Shown: positions 53,676-63,371 of the stretch, one piece after another
How positions within the stretch are numbered: position 1 is the stretch's first letter
Layout of the letters: every line of letters begins with the position of its first letter
Origin: Pyxidicoccus xibeiensis
GTDB taxonomy: Bacteria; Myxococcota; Myxococcia; Myxococcales; Myxococcaceae
Assembly (NCBI RefSeq): GCF_024198175.1
Contig: NZ_JAJVKV010000014.1
Coordinates: 1 to 64,000 of the forward strand
Length of the DNA stretch: 64,000 nt
Direction: 5' to 3'
Made by a program: the position numbers and the translations under genes
Notes under the pieces: generated by a model
What the model saw: the letters and a program-made list of their open reading frames with translations, nothing else
What the model was told of the DNA's origin: nothing
The model's database searches: none

Positions 53676-54590
53676 CTACTCGGTTTCATCCCAGGGCAGC
53701 GAGGCGCCGCGCTCGGACAGCAGCGTCAGGAACGAGCGCACCTTGGGAGGGAGCTGGCGGCTGCTGGGGTAGACGGCGAAGACGGGGATGCCCGGCGGCG
53801 TCTGGTCCACCAGGACGGGAATGAGCATTCCGCCGCGCACGTCATCGACGACGAGCGAGGCGGGCAGCCTCACCAGGCCGAGTCCCGCGCGCGCCGCCGC
53901 CTGTCCGGCGCGGACGCTGGGCACGCGCAGCCGGCCCGACACGGGCACCGTCCTGGCGCGCTTGCCCTCGCCGAAGAACCAGACCTCGTCGGTGCCGGGC
54001 TCGGCCAGGAGGACGCACTCGTGGGCCTGGAGCTCGTCGGCCGTCCGGGGCGTGCCGTGGCGGCTGAGATAGGTGGCGCTGGCGTAGTAGCCCGTGCGCA
54101 GGCGGCCCAGCCGGCGCGCCACCAGCGAGGAGTCCGCGAGCGGCCCGGTGCGCAGGGCCAGGTCGTACTCCTCGGCGATGAGGTCCACGTGCGCCTCGGC
54201 GAGCGACACCTCCACCCGCATCAGCGGCTGGCGCAGGAGGAACTCGGAGATGAGGGGCGTGAGCAGCTCGCCGAGCAGCGACAAGGTGGCGAGGCGGAGG
54301 GTGCCCTGGGGCGTGCCGCGTGACTCACTCACCGCGCGGTTGACCTCGCGGGCCTCGGCGACGAGCCGGGCGCAGTGGGCGTGGTAGTCACGGCCGGCCT
54401 CGGTGAGTCGCAGGCGGCGGGTGTTGCGCTCGAGGAGGCGGATTCCCAGCCGTTCCTCCAGGGCGGCGAGCCGGCGGCTCACGGTCGACTTGCGCAGGCC
54501 GAGCCGCTCGGCGGCGGCGGTGATGCCGCCCGTCGCCACGACTTCGGCGAAGAGGAGCATGTCATCCAGAAGGGGAGGGCTCGAAGACAC
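53676..54590 (-). CDS. LysR-family transcriptional regulator
   Basis: Protein of 304 aa with an N-terminal winged helix (FAEVVATGGITAAAERLGLR, then KSTVSRRLAALEERLGIRLL) and a C-terminal substrate-binding domain. Belongs to the CrgA-like LysR group by the FAEVVATGGI and LGIRLLERNTRRLRLTEAG signatures. It is divergent from dusA with a 136-bp spacer. A GTG start is used. The target could be itself or a gene outside the window. Confidence 0.92.
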   Translation of the reverse strand: MSSSPPLLDDMLLFAEVVATGGITAAAERLGLRKSTVSRRLAALEERLGIRLLERNTRRLRLTEAGRDYHAHCARLVAEAREVNRAVSESRGTPQGTLRLATLSLLGELLTPLISEFLLRQPLMRVEVSLAEAHVDLIAEEYDLALRTGPLADSSLVARRLGRLRTGYYASATYLSRHGTPRTADELQAHECVLLAEPGTDEVWFFGEGKRARTVPVSGRLRVPSVRAGQAAARAGLGLVRLPASLVVDDVRGGMLIPVLVDQTPPGIPVFAVYPSSRQLPPKVRSFLTLLSERGASLPWDETE

Positions 54591-54726
54591 GGCAGCAGCC
54601 TACAGGGGACGGGGGTGTCCGCCTCTTCCCTCTCCGAGCAGCCGGGCGGCAAAGAGGGATGGGCACCACGGGAAAAGCCGAGTAGATGCTCCGCAGGACG
54701 CTCAAGGCGCTCCCCCGGGTTCTTCC

Positions 54727-55725
54727 ATGATGCCGCTTTCCCCGATGCCGCTGTGTGTCGCGCCGATGATGGACTGGACGGACCGGAACTGCCGGTACTT
54801 CCACCGGCTGCTCAGCCGCCACACGCTCCTCTACACGGAGATGGTGACCACGGGCGCCATCCTGCACGGCGACCGGGAGCGGCTGCTGGGCTACGAGCCC
54901 GCGGAGCACCCGGTGGCGCTCCAGCTGGGAGGCTCGGAGCCGGACGCGCTCGCCGCGTCGGCCCGGGTGGGCGAGGAGTGGGGGTACGACGAAATCAACC
55001 TCAACGTCGGCTGTCCGAGCGACCGGGTGCAGTCCGGGCGCTTTGGCGCGTGCCTGATGGCGGAGCCGGACCTGGTGGCCCGGGGGGTGGCGGCGATGCG
55101 GGAGGCCGTGCGCATCCCGGTGACGGTGAAGTCGCGCATCGCCATCGATGACCTCGAGGAGTGGCCCACGCTGGAGGGCTTCGTGCGGAAGGTCTCCGCC
55201 GCGGGCTGCACGCGCTTCATCGTGCACGCGCGCAAGGCGTGGTTGCAGGGGCTGAGCCCGAAGGAGAACCGGGACGTGCCCCCGCTGCGCTACGAGCTCG
55301 TCTACCGGCTGAAGAGCGAGTTCCCGCACCTGGACATCAGCATCAACGGCGGCATCAAGACGCTGGACGCCGCCGCCGAGCACCTGAAGCAGGTGGACGG
55401 GGTGATGATTGGCCGCGCCGTGTACGAGAGCCCGTATCTGCTGGCGGAGGCGGACCAGCGGTTCTTCGGCTCGAAGGAGGCTCCGCCGGAGCGGCACGCG
55501 GTGGTCGAGGCGATGCTGCCCTATATCGAGCGGCGCATGTCGCAGGGCGCGCCGCTGGGGGCGATTACGCGGCACATGCTGGGGCTGTTCCAGGGGCTGC
55601 CCGGTGCGCGCGCGTGGCGCCGGCACCTGAGTGAGAACGCGCACAAGCGCGGCGCGGGGCCGGAGGTGCTGGTCGGCGCGCTGGCGAAGGTGCGGCGGTC
55701 GCCCGACGCGGACGTGGCGGCGTAG
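54727..55725 (+). CDS. dusA: tRNA-dihydrouridine synthase (DusA-type)
   Basis: Protein of 332 aa, FMN-dependent. It has MPLCVAPMMDWTDRNCRYFH at the N terminus, NLNVGCPSDRVQSGRFGACL with the catalytic Cys, the FIVHARKAWLQGLSPKENR segment specific to the DusA branch, and INGGI/MIGRAVYESPYL phosphate-binding motifs. It reduces uridine in the D loop of tRNA. Length and motifs are complete. ATG at 54727 is followed directly by a second ATG. Confidence 0.94.
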   Translation: MMPLSPMPLCVAPMMDWTDRNCRYFHRLLSRHTLLYTEMVTTGAILHGDRERLLGYEPAEHPVALQLGGSEPDALAASARVGEEWGYDEINLNVGCPSDRVQSGRFGACLMAEPDLVARGVAAMREAVRIPVTVKSRIAIDDLEEWPTLEGFVRKVSAAGCTRFIVHARKAWLQGLSPKENRDVPPLRYELVYRLKSEFPHLDISINGGIKTLDAAAEHLKQVDGVMIGRAVYESPYLLAEADQRFFGSKEAPPERHAVVEAMLPYIERRMSQGAPLGAITRHMLGLFQGLPGARAWRRHLSENAHKRGAGPEVLVGALAKVRRSPDADVAA

Positions 55726-55763
55726 CCGTTCGCGACAATCCTTGAAGAAAGGCCCTGCCTCCC

Positions 55764-56720
55764 ATGCCTGAAATCACACACCGCACCGTCGAGACGAACG
55801 GCATCCAGCTCCACATCGCAGAGGCTGGCGAAGGCCCTCTCGTGCTGCTCCTCCATGGCTGGCCGGAGTCCTGGTACTCCTGGCGGCACCAGCTCCACGC
55901 GCTCGCGGCCGCCGGCTACCACGCCGTCGCGCCCGATGTCCGGGGCTATGGCCGCAGCGACAAGCCGGGGGCCGTCGAGGCGTACAGCCTGAAGAACCTG
56001 CTCGCCGATTTTGTCGGCCTGCTCGATGTCCTCGGGGAGAGGACCGCCGTCGTCGTCGGCCACGACTGGGGCGCGGCGATGGCGTGGACCTGCGCCGCGC
56101 TTCACCCCGACCGTTTCCGCGCGGTGGTCGGCATGAGCGTCCCGCACCTCGGCCGCACGCCCATGCCGCCGACGCAGCTCTTCAAGCACATGTTCGGGGA
56201 CCGCTGGTTCTACATCCTGTACTTCCAGGAGCCCGGCGTCGCGGAGGCGGAGCTCGAAGCGGACGTCCCGAGGACGATGCGCACCCTCCTTGCCGGTGTG
56301 CCCGGGTTCGACACGACGGCCGAGGTCGTGCGGACCCGGAAGAAGGGGGACTCGTTCCTCACGGGCATCGAAACCCCGGCCACGCTCCCTGCCTGGCTCA
56401 CGGAGGACGACCTCGCGCACATCGTGAAGGAGCTCCAGGGCAGTGGGTTTCGTGGCGGGCTCAATCGCTATCGCAACATGGACCGCGACTGGGCGGAGCT
56501 GCCCGAGCTCGCGACGGTCCGAATCGAGCAGCCCGCGCTCTTCATGGTTGGCGAGAAGGACCCGGCGCGCGCCTTTGCCCCGGTAGACCTCATGAAGCCA
56601 CTGGTGCCCAACCTCCAGGAGGTGCTCGTCATCCCTGGGGCGGGCCATTGGCTCCAGCAGGAGTGTGCGGCCGAGGTCAGCGCGGCGCTGCTGGCCTTCC
56701 TGAAGCGCCTGCCCACCTGA
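55764..56720 (+). CDS. Alpha/beta hydrolase, epoxide-hydrolase-like
   Basis: Protein of 318 aa. The oxyanion-hole motif is LLHGWPESWYSWRHQ (HGxP), the nucleophile Asp is in VVGHDWGAAMAW, and the catalytic His is in IPGAGHWLQQE near the C terminus. Asp as nucleophile and HGWPE favour an epoxide hydrolase over an esterase. It hydrolyses epoxides to diols; substrate unknown. Follows dusA by 38 bp and may be co-transcribed. Confidence 0.9.
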   Translation: MPEITHRTVETNGIQLHIAEAGEGPLVLLLHGWPESWYSWRHQLHALAAAGYHAVAPDVRGYGRSDKPGAVEAYSLKNLLADFVGLLDVLGERTAVVVGHDWGAAMAWTCAALHPDRFRAVVGMSVPHLGRTPMPPTQLFKHMFGDRWFYILYFQEPGVAEAELEADVPRTMRTLLAGVPGFDTTAEVVRTRKKGDSFLTGIETPATLPAWLTEDDLAHIVKELQGSGFRGGLNRYRNMDRDWAELPELATVRIEQPALFMVGEKDPARAFAPVDLMKPLVPNLQEVLVIPGAGHWLQQECAAEVSAALLAFLKRLPT

Positions 56721-56772
56721 ACTGGAGCTCGGGCTCACAGGCGATTTGCAGTCGAGGGGGGACTGGCTTGAC

Positions 56773-56801
56773 GGACCCACGGAGCGCGGCTCCATGGGTC
56801 C
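56773..56801. terminator. Hairpin between convergent genes
   Basis: GGACCCA-C-GGAGC-GCG-GCTCC-A-TGGGTCC forms a 7-bp plus 5-bp stem with one mismatch. It sits between two convergent genes; no T tract follows, so termination strength is uncertain. Confidence 0.5.
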
Positions 56802-56816
56802 GGGAGTCGCCGCGAC

Positions 56817-57260
56817 TCAGCAGCCGCAGGTGCTCAGGACGTTCTGGTACTGGTATTCCGTGTGCGTGTAGGCGCCCGCCTCGTTGAAGCACGCGCGGTA
56901 GCTGTACTGCTGGGCAAAGGTGCCCGGGTTGTAGACGCGATGGGGATAGGAGTAGCCATCGGGGCAGAGGGGAGGAGGGGCCTTGTCCGGCTCCTCGGTG
57001 GAGTCGTCCGCCAGCATCCCCGCGATGTAGTCGTCGCACGACAGGTAGTAGCCGCAGCCCTGGTACTCACACGTGGTTGCGCCCGTGTTGTTCCACTCGG
57101 ACCAGTTGGCGCAGGAGCCCAGCTCCGACTCTGCCTGTCCCAGCGCATCCGCCTCCAGCGAGGCCGCTTCCTCGGGCGTCAGCTCTCCACCACAGGCCGC
57201 CAACGCCAGACTCGCTCCCACCAAAGTCACTGCACGCACGAGTGTGATTGCGAACTTCAA
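56817..57260 (-). CDS. Small Cys-rich lipoprotein
   Basis: Protein of 147 aa. TTG at 57260 with AAGGAG six bases upstream gives a proper signal peptide and lipobox LALAACGG. The mature part is acidic then rich in Cys and Tyr (CEYQGCGYYLSCDDY, YSYRACFNEAGAYTHTEYQY), ending STCGC. No family is recognised; it resembles the lipoprotein at 27040 in size and Cys/Tyr content. Confidence 0.75.
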   Translation of the reverse strand: MKFAITLVRAVTLVGASLALAACGGELTPEEAASLEADALGQAESELGSCANWSEWNNTGATTCEYQGCGYYLSCDDYIAGMLADDSTEEPDKAPPPLCPDGYSYPHRVYNPGTFAQQYSYRACFNEAGAYTHTEYQYQNVLSTCGC

Positions 57261-57473
57261 GGACAGCTCCTTGCCGGAGGGGTGTGGGAGGTCCAAGGGG
57301 AGCCCCAGGTTCCGGTCGGCCAAGGCTACATGGGTTCGGGTGGTTGATATATCCATTTGGCATGGAATGAATTGACGCGCCTCGGCGCAAGCGCTGCTTG
57401 ATGGCTTGGAATGGATTTCAATGGTGGAAACCCACTAGCGGATGCACAAGGCCAATCCCTCACACCGGGGAGC

Positions 57474-59297
57474 TCAGGGCCGCCCGGCGGCCTCCGCGGG
57501 GCAACCGGCCGCTCCGCTCGCGCGCAGGATGCGGCCGGGCGCGGGCGCCACCAGCGGCTTGCCTCGAGCCTTCCAGTGCTCGATGAGCGCGTCACGCAGC
57601 GTCAGCGCCTGACGCTCGCCCAGGTCGATGCTCCCGGGAGGCAGCGGCTTGAGTGCCTCTTCCAGCCCGCCGCCACCGCGCGCCAGGAAGTCCGGCATGG
57701 CCACCCGGAAGCGCTTCCCGGCCGGAAGGGGCTTTCCATTCGGCAGGGTGACGGAGGCGAGCCGCGACACCCCGCCGCACACCTCCACCCGCACCTTCAG
57801 CCCCGACACCTGGAAGGTGCCCTTGCGCCCATAGGCGGCCTCCAGCAGCCGCCGCAGCTCCGGGGCCGAGACGGTGACGACGGAGAGGGTGTTGTCGAAG
57901 GGAAGCACCTCATAGACGGCGCCATAGGTGAGCTCGCCGGCCGGCAGGTCCGCGCGCAGCCCACCGCTGTTGAGCAGGGCGATGTCGGTCCCCGTGACTT
58001 CGCGCAGCCCATCCGCCAGCACGCTGCCGAGCGGGCTCTCCGCGTCGTAGCTGCGCGTGAGCGCCGCCGGCACGCGCACGCCCAGGGGGCGCCGCTGCTC
58101 CTGCTCCACGCGGGCGAGCGCCTCGGAAAGCTGCGCCTCCAGCGCCGCGTCGGCCACCACCGCGCGCCCCCGGAAGGTGGCGGGAACGAGCTCGAGCCGC
58201 TTCGCCTCCTTCAACACCCGCTCCTCACAGGTGCCCAGCGACGCGTCCACCCGCGCGCACACCGGGATGGAGCCCTCCAGCCGGGTCCGCTCGGGGAGCA
58301 CCTTGCGCGTCACCGGGTCCACGAAGAGCTCCACGAGTCCGAAGGCGCGGCCCCGGCCCGACGTCTCGATGACCGGCGTGCCGCGGATGAAGTGGCCCAC
58401 CGGCTGGTGCGTGTGACCGGCCACCACCGCGTCCAGCGTCCCCTCGGGCAGCTCCTCCAGGAGCTCGACAATCTCACTGTCCCCGCGGTCACACGAGGAG
58501 GCGTCGCGCGGCTCGTCCAGGCGCTTGCACACCGCGCCCGCGTGGGCCACCGCGACCACCACGTCCGCCCCACGGGCGCGCAGGCCCTGGGCCGCGGCGA
58601 GCGCCGCCGGAGCCATGGGCGCGAAGCGCAGGCTCGCCACATTCACCGGGTTGGTCACCTTCGGGGTGTGGGGCGTGGCCAGCCCGAGGATGCCGATGCG
58701 CACCCCCCTCCGCTCCACCAGCAGCGTGCCGTCGTTGCCGAGCCAGGCGGGGCCCGCGCCCGTCCCGCTGTCGGTGACGTTGACCCCGAGCACCGGGAAG
58801 CGCGCCTGGGCAATGCGCGCCTTGAGCGCGCCGAAGGGGTCGTCCCCCTCGAGCGCCACCGAGCGGGGCCCCACGGGCCCGTAGTCGAACTCGTGGTTCC
58901 CGAGCGCCGAGGCGGCATAGCCCAGGGCATTCATCGCGCCGATGACCACCTCGCCCTCGGTGAGGTTGGAGGCGAGGGTGCCCTGGAACAGGTCCCCTCC
59001 GTCCAGCAGCAGCACTCCGTCCGGATTCTCCGCCCGGAGCACGGCCAGGTAGCCCGCGAAGGTCGCCAGCCCGCCCTGCTCCACGCCGGTGCCATCGGGC
59101 AGCGTGGCACGCGAGGGCATCACCCACCCGTGCAGGTCATTGGTCCCCACCAGGGTGAGGCGCAGGGGCTCCGGCGCGCTGGGGCGCGGGGGCACCGGCG
59201 CCACGGCGGCGGCCGCCGGCACGGACGGAGCAGAGGCACAGGAAGCGAGGAGGGCGGACAGCAGCCCGAGGAGGAGCGGACGGGAGGCGGAAGTCAC
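57474..59297 (-). CDS. Lipoprotein 5'-nucleotidase / metallophosphatase
   Basis: Protein of 607 aa with lipobox SALLASCAS. The calcineurin-like metallophosphatase domain has GTNDLHGW, LLDGGDLFQGT, LGNHEFDYG and AGHTHQPVGHF, giving the two-metal site. The C-terminal 5'-nucleotidase domain has NSGGLRADLPAGELTYG and the FRVAMPDFLARGGGG substrate loop. It would release nucleosides and phosphate from nucleotides at the cell surface. GTG at 59297 gives the signal peptide directly. Confidence 0.92.
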   Translation of the reverse strand: MTSASRPLLLGLLSALLASCASAPSVPAAAAVAPVPPRPSAPEPLRLTLVGTNDLHGWVMPSRATLPDGTGVEQGGLATFAGYLAVLRAENPDGVLLLDGGDLFQGTLASNLTEGEVVIGAMNALGYAASALGNHEFDYGPVGPRSVALEGDDPFGALKARIAQARFPVLGVNVTDSGTGAGPAWLGNDGTLLVERRGVRIGILGLATPHTPKVTNPVNVASLRFAPMAPAALAAAQGLRARGADVVVAVAHAGAVCKRLDEPRDASSCDRGDSEIVELLEELPEGTLDAVVAGHTHQPVGHFIRGTPVIETSGRGRAFGLVELFVDPVTRKVLPERTRLEGSIPVCARVDASLGTCEERVLKEAKRLELVPATFRGRAVVADAALEAQLSEALARVEQEQRRPLGVRVPAALTRSYDAESPLGSVLADGLREVTGTDIALLNSGGLRADLPAGELTYGAVYEVLPFDNTLSVVTVSAPELRRLLEAAYGRKGTFQVSGLKVRVEVCGGVSRLASVTLPNGKPLPAGKRFRVAMPDFLARGGGGLEEALKPLPPGSIDLGERQALTLRDALIEHWKARGKPLVAPAPGRILRASGAAGCPAEAAGRP

Positions 59298-59347
59298 ACG
59301 CCCGTCTAGAACGGCGGCACCGCCGGATTCAAGTGGCCTCAAAGACA

Positions 59348-59381
59348 CGGGGCCCCCCGCGAGCGAACGCGAGAGGCCCCG
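59348..59381 (-). terminator. Hairpin downstream of the TonB-dependent receptor
   Basis: CGGGGCC and GGCCCCG form the base of a stem whose inner part adds further CGCG pairing; it lies 25 bp after the receptor stop on the minus strand. T content afterwards is modest. Confidence 0.5.
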
Positions 59382-59405
59382 GTGTGGCATTTCGGGCCTG
59401 AGTGG

Positions 59406-62207
59406 CTAGTTGCGCACGCGCAGCAGCAGCTCGGCCTGCATCGGGCTGCGGCGGCTCGTCGCCGTGCCGAAGCGGTTGTTGGTGGCGCGCCACTGCTCCT
59501 GCACGAACGTAACGTCGCTGTTGTTGAGGACGTTGAACATGATGAGCGTGAGCTCCATCTTCGTCTCGTCCGTCTTCACGATGCGGTTCAGGTCATAGCG
59601 GGCCTGGACGTCGAACAGGAACTGGCTCGGCTGGCGCAGCTGGGACACGGCGGCCGGGTCGTTGAAGTCCGGGATGCCGTTGTTGGTGTTGTAGGAGTGG
59701 CCGGTGCCACGCTCCGAGCGCACCACGCGCTGCCGGTCCACCGCGCCCTCCTGGTACATCCACATGGGCGCGCCGGTGCGGTAGTTGAAGCGCACGCCGA
59801 AATCGAGCCCGAACTTCGTGGTGTACCCGATGGAGCCCTTCATGGTGTGGCGGATGTCCTCCGGCGACGGCCCCTCGAAGAAGTGCTTGAAGCGGGGGTT
59901 GGCGCCGTAGCCGTCGAAGTAGTCACCCACCGTGCCGTTGCTGAAGGCCAGGGTGTAGTTCGCGAGCAGGTCCCACGGGCCCGTCCGGCCCTGCACCCAC
60001 AGGTCCATGCCCCGGTAGTCGCGCCAGGCGTCGTCCGGGTTGTGGATCTTCACCACCGTGTGGTTCACGCCGTCCGCGTATCCCACCACGCGCTGACCGG
60101 ACGGGTCCCAGATGCGGTTCATCTCCTCGTCCACCCACATGTTGGAGTACTTGCGGTAGGTGAAGTCCACGCCGATGACGGACTGCTCGCTCATCGCGTG
60201 GTGCAGGCCGAGCGCGACCTCATCCACGTGCGGCGGGGTGTGGTCCTCCTTGTCGAAGAAGCGGCCGGAGGGGCCTCCGGACACGCTGCACTGGCTGTTG
60301 CCGGTGGTGTCCGGCGCGCAGTCGGCGAAGGCGCCGCCGCTGAAGGTGGACCGCACCTGGAGCAGGTCCGGGTTGGCGTGCTGGGCGATGAAGACGTCAC
60401 CCACCTCGTTGGAGCGGCCGTAGTGCGCCTTGAAGAGCGTCGTCCGGTTGCCGAACAGGTCGTAGGTGGCCGACAGGCGCGGGCCCACGCCCACCAGGTT
60501 GGTGATGAACTGGTTGTTGTCCCCGTACAGCCGGCCCACGTCCGCGCGCAGACCCGCCACCAGCGTGAGGTAGCGGTTGACGTTCCAGCGGTCCTGGACG
60601 AAGGCGCCGGTGATGAGGTCCCCGGCCTCGGTGGTCAGCGGGCCCTGCACGCCGTCGGAGTTGTAGAAGTCGATGCGCTCGTTGCAGAACTGGAAGGTGG
60701 ACGGGTCTTCCGGGTTGCACTCGCCGTTGCGGTCATTGAAGCGACGGTTGCCAATCACCTGCGTCGTCTTGTCACCGCTCAGGTAGCTGACCTGCACGCC
60801 CGCCTTCATCTGGTGGTTCTTCACCTTGAAGAGCAGCGTCGGGTCGAACTGGAAGCGCAGGCGCTGCTCCGTCACCAGGTTGCCCGTCTCGTTGCGCAGC
60901 GCGCCAGCGTTCCGGTACGTGGTGCTGTTGTAGATGTGGGCAATCTCCTGCGAGTCCTCGTTCATCGGGCCCTGCCAGATGTCCTTGAACGTGGTGCCCG
61001 TCTGGAGCTGGAAGAGGACGTTTTCGCTGATGCTGCGGTCGTAGTTGACGATGGCGAAGAAGCCGCCGCGGTCGATCTGCGTCTCCGCTTCCGGGGAGGC
61101 GGACGTCGACGAGACCTGGTTGGTGATGGCGTTGTTGTCGTAGTTGAACGCCACGGACACGCGGTCCTTCGACGTGGGCTGCCAGGTGAGCTTCAGGCGG
61201 GCCAGGCGCGTCTCCGTGTCGGACGTGCGGTTCTCCTCACCCAGCGGCGTGTCGCGCTTGGAGAAGTTCCACTGGCCGGAGAAGTAGAACCACAGCTTGT
61301 CCTTGATGATGGGGCCGCCCACGCCCACCAGCGGGCTGTAGAAGGACGTCTCCGACAGCGGCACCTCGTTCTGCGTGTAGCCGGCCACGTTGGGGCTCTG
61401 GTTGGCGGCACCGCGGTACTTCGCGTTGGCCCAGGCCGGCGAGAGGATCATCGTGACGTCGTAGGTGAGCTTGTTGGAGCCGCTCTTGCTGACGACGTTC
61501 TCGATGAGGCCCAGCGAGTTGTACTGGGCGTCCAGGCCGCCGGTGATGACCTCGAAGTTCTCCACCGCGTAGAAGCTCATCGGCGAGCTGATGCTGCCGT
61601 CCACCACGTCGGACGTGTCCATGCCGTCCACGAAGAACTTGCCGTAGCGCGACAGGCCGGCGCGCAGGCTGGGCGCGTTGCCCTGGCCCACGCCCGCCAC
61701 CAGCTGGGGCATGGCCTGCACCTGCGTGAAGACGGGCGAGGTGGCCGCCTTCTCCGCGTTCATCACCGCGCCCATCTGCGCGGAGTCCGGGTTGATGATG
61801 GGGTTGACCTTCTCGACGATTTCATAGGTGGCCACCGCCTGCGCCTCGGTGAACACCTCCAGCTTCACGTCCACCTGCGTGGCCTGGCCGAGCAGGACGG
61901 TGATGCCGGAGCGCTTGATGGCGGCGAAGCCGGGGACGTTGACCTCGAGGACGTAGCCCTCGCCCGGGGGCAGGGTGGCGAACTCGAAGCGGCCGTCCTC
62001 GCCGCTGGTGCTCGACTGGGGCTGCTGCAGCGCCGGGCCGCTCACGGTGAGGGGCACCTCGGCGAGCGCGGCGCCCGTCGGGTCGTACACGTAGCCGGCG
62101 ATGCGGCCGTAGTTCTGGCTCGCGGCCAGCGCGGGCACCGGGAGGACCGCGACCAGCGCCAGCAGCAGCGCGAGCGCGCGGGCGCCATGGAAGGAGGGAG
62201 TCTTCAT
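59406..62207 (-). CDS. Oar-like TonB-dependent receptor
   Basis: Outer-membrane protein of 933 aa. Signal peptide (ALALLLALVAVLPVPALA), then a carboxypeptidase-regulatory-like domain (YGRIAGYVYDPTGAALAEVP), a plug domain (AMPQLVAGVGQGNAPSLRAG, GMDTSDVVDGS) and a long beta barrel. This order is that of the Oar family of myxobacteria, which are TonB-dependent and used in secretion or uptake. The chain ends LLLRVRN and lacks the usual terminal aromatic residue. ATG at 62207 is used; a GTG at 62240 overlapping the upstream lipoprotein stop (GTGA) is an alternative. Confidence 0.9.
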   Translation of the reverse strand: MKTPSFHGARALALLLALVAVLPVPALAASQNYGRIAGYVYDPTGAALAEVPLTVSGPALQQPQSSTSGEDGRFEFATLPPGEGYVLEVNVPGFAAIKRSGITVLLGQATQVDVKLEVFTEAQAVATYEIVEKVNPIINPDSAQMGAVMNAEKAATSPVFTQVQAMPQLVAGVGQGNAPSLRAGLSRYGKFFVDGMDTSDVVDGSISSPMSFYAVENFEVITGGLDAQYNSLGLIENVVSKSGSNKLTYDVTMILSPAWANAKYRGAANQSPNVAGYTQNEVPLSETSFYSPLVGVGGPIIKDKLWFYFSGQWNFSKRDTPLGEENRTSDTETRLARLKLTWQPTSKDRVSVAFNYDNNAITNQVSSTSASPEAETQIDRGGFFAIVNYDRSISENVLFQLQTGTTFKDIWQGPMNEDSQEIAHIYNSTTYRNAGALRNETGNLVTEQRLRFQFDPTLLFKVKNHQMKAGVQVSYLSGDKTTQVIGNRRFNDRNGECNPEDPSTFQFCNERIDFYNSDGVQGPLTTEAGDLITGAFVQDRWNVNRYLTLVAGLRADVGRLYGDNNQFITNLVGVGPRLSATYDLFGNRTTLFKAHYGRSNEVGDVFIAQHANPDLLQVRSTFSGGAFADCAPDTTGNSQCSVSGGPSGRFFDKEDHTPPHVDEVALGLHHAMSEQSVIGVDFTYRKYSNMWVDEEMNRIWDPSGQRVVGYADGVNHTVVKIHNPDDAWRDYRGMDLWVQGRTGPWDLLANYTLAFSNGTVGDYFDGYGANPRFKHFFEGPSPEDIRHTMKGSIGYTTKFGLDFGVRFNYRTGAPMWMYQEGAVDRQRVVRSERGTGHSYNTNNGIPDFNDPAAVSQLRQPSQFLFDVQARYDLNRIVKTDETKMELTLIMFNVLNNSDVTFVQEQWRATNNRFGTATSRRSPMQAELLLRVRN

Positions 62208-62236
62208 GGAAGGGCTCTTGGAAGGAAGGGTGGCGC

Positions 62237-63217
62237 TCACAGGGTGCTCCCCACGACGAAGAGCACGCCGGCGTACCGGTTGATGGGCGTGAGGTTGAGC
62301 TCGGTGTCCGTGCAGACGTCGACGCACAGGCCGGTGTAGCTGGAGGCCGGCTTCGCCGCGGTGGCGGTGAAGGTGCGCAGGCGCACCACCGGGGACCAGC
62401 CCTCTTCACCGGGCCGGGCCGTGAACAGGTACACGGGCGTCTCGGTGGTGGGCGCGCCCGTCGGCGGGCTCACCAGCACGCCGTCCATCACCCTCACGTT
62501 GCCGGCCTCGTCCACCTGCACGGGGCCGCCGTCCAGGAAGGCCAGCTGCAGTCCGCGGTACCAGCCGCCCTGGGAGGTGAACTCGGAGCCCTGGCTCAGC
62601 GGGTTGAGCTGCGCGGACACGTCGATGATGGCGCGCAGCGCGAGGGTGTCGCCCTCCTCGGCGGCGCCGCCGAAGGCGCCCTTGGTGAGCGAGGTGACAT
62701 CCTTGATGGCGTTGCACTGCTCGCTGCCCGTGCCCGTCCACCGCGTCACCTTCACCAGCGGCAGCACCGGAGGCGTGGTGTTGCCGGTGACCGCCAGCGG
62801 CAGCGCGCCGAAGAGGGGCCACTGCACCGTCTCCGGGTAGTTGTCGGTGCGGAAGTCGAAGTCCGGCTTGCCCGTCCTGCAGCCCTCCGTCAGGTCATAG
62901 GAGGTGGCCACCACCCGGCTCGCCGGCAGGTAGGGGCGCCCGGTCTCGTCCACGGGGACGCCCGAGTTGGTGATGGCGCCCTTGTCGTCCTTCCGCTCGG
63001 TGGCCACCTGCCCCAGGTTGTAGAAGGGCACGTTCGTGCCCTTCACCCGGGCCGTCGCGGGCCGGTAGACGCCGCTCGTGGGCCTGAACTTCGCGTCGAG
63101 CGTCGAGGCGTCGACGACGCCCTGGTACTTGTCGCCGACCTCCTCGGTCGACTCACCACATGCCACCGCACTCAGGGCCGCTGCGAGCCCGAGCGCGCAC
63201 ATCATGTCTGTCTTCAC
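62237..63217 (-). CDS. Hypothetical lipoprotein upstream of the TonB receptor
   Basis: Protein of 326 aa with lipobox ALSAVACGE. The mature domain is beta-rich with Cys pairs (GCRTGKPDFDF, EQCNAIKD, CVDVCTDTE); no family recognised. It lies directly before the receptor gene with overlap or a 29-bp gap, so the two share a transcript and the lipoprotein may sit at the receptor on the cell surface, for example as a substrate-capturing lid. GTG at 63217 with AGAGG upstream is taken as start; ATGs 12 and 15 nt later are alternatives. Confidence 0.8.
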   Translation of the reverse strand: MKTDMMCALGLAAALSAVACGESTEEVGDKYQGVVDASTLDAKFRPTSGVYRPATARVKGTNVPFYNLGQVATERKDDKGAITNSGVPVDETGRPYLPASRVVATSYDLTEGCRTGKPDFDFRTDNYPETVQWPLFGALPLAVTGNTTPPVLPLVKVTRWTGTGSEQCNAIKDVTSLTKGAFGGAAEEGDTLALRAIIDVSAQLNPLSQGSEFTSQGGWYRGLQLAFLDGGPVQVDEAGNVRVMDGVLVSPPTGAPTTETPVYLFTARPGEEGWSPVVRLRTFTATAAKPASSYTGLCVDVCTDTELNLTPINRYAGVLFVVGSTL

Positions 63218-63371
63218 GGAAAAGACCTCTGGGGATGGGGACGAGGTGGCGGCGCTGTACCACGAGTGCGAGGTTCTCTGGTACCAGCCGGGTGCCATCC
63301 ACGTGACAGGAGGGCTTGTCCCACTCATGAAGCAGGATGTACCTCATGAGGCATGGCCCCGGGCTTGTGGT

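Noticed and set aside
59382..62339. Long plus-strand open frame opposite the TonB receptor
   Set aside because: It is rich in Val/His/Arg/Leu with no domain, exactly antisense to a clear TonB-dependent receptor; high-GC codon bias creates such mirror frames.
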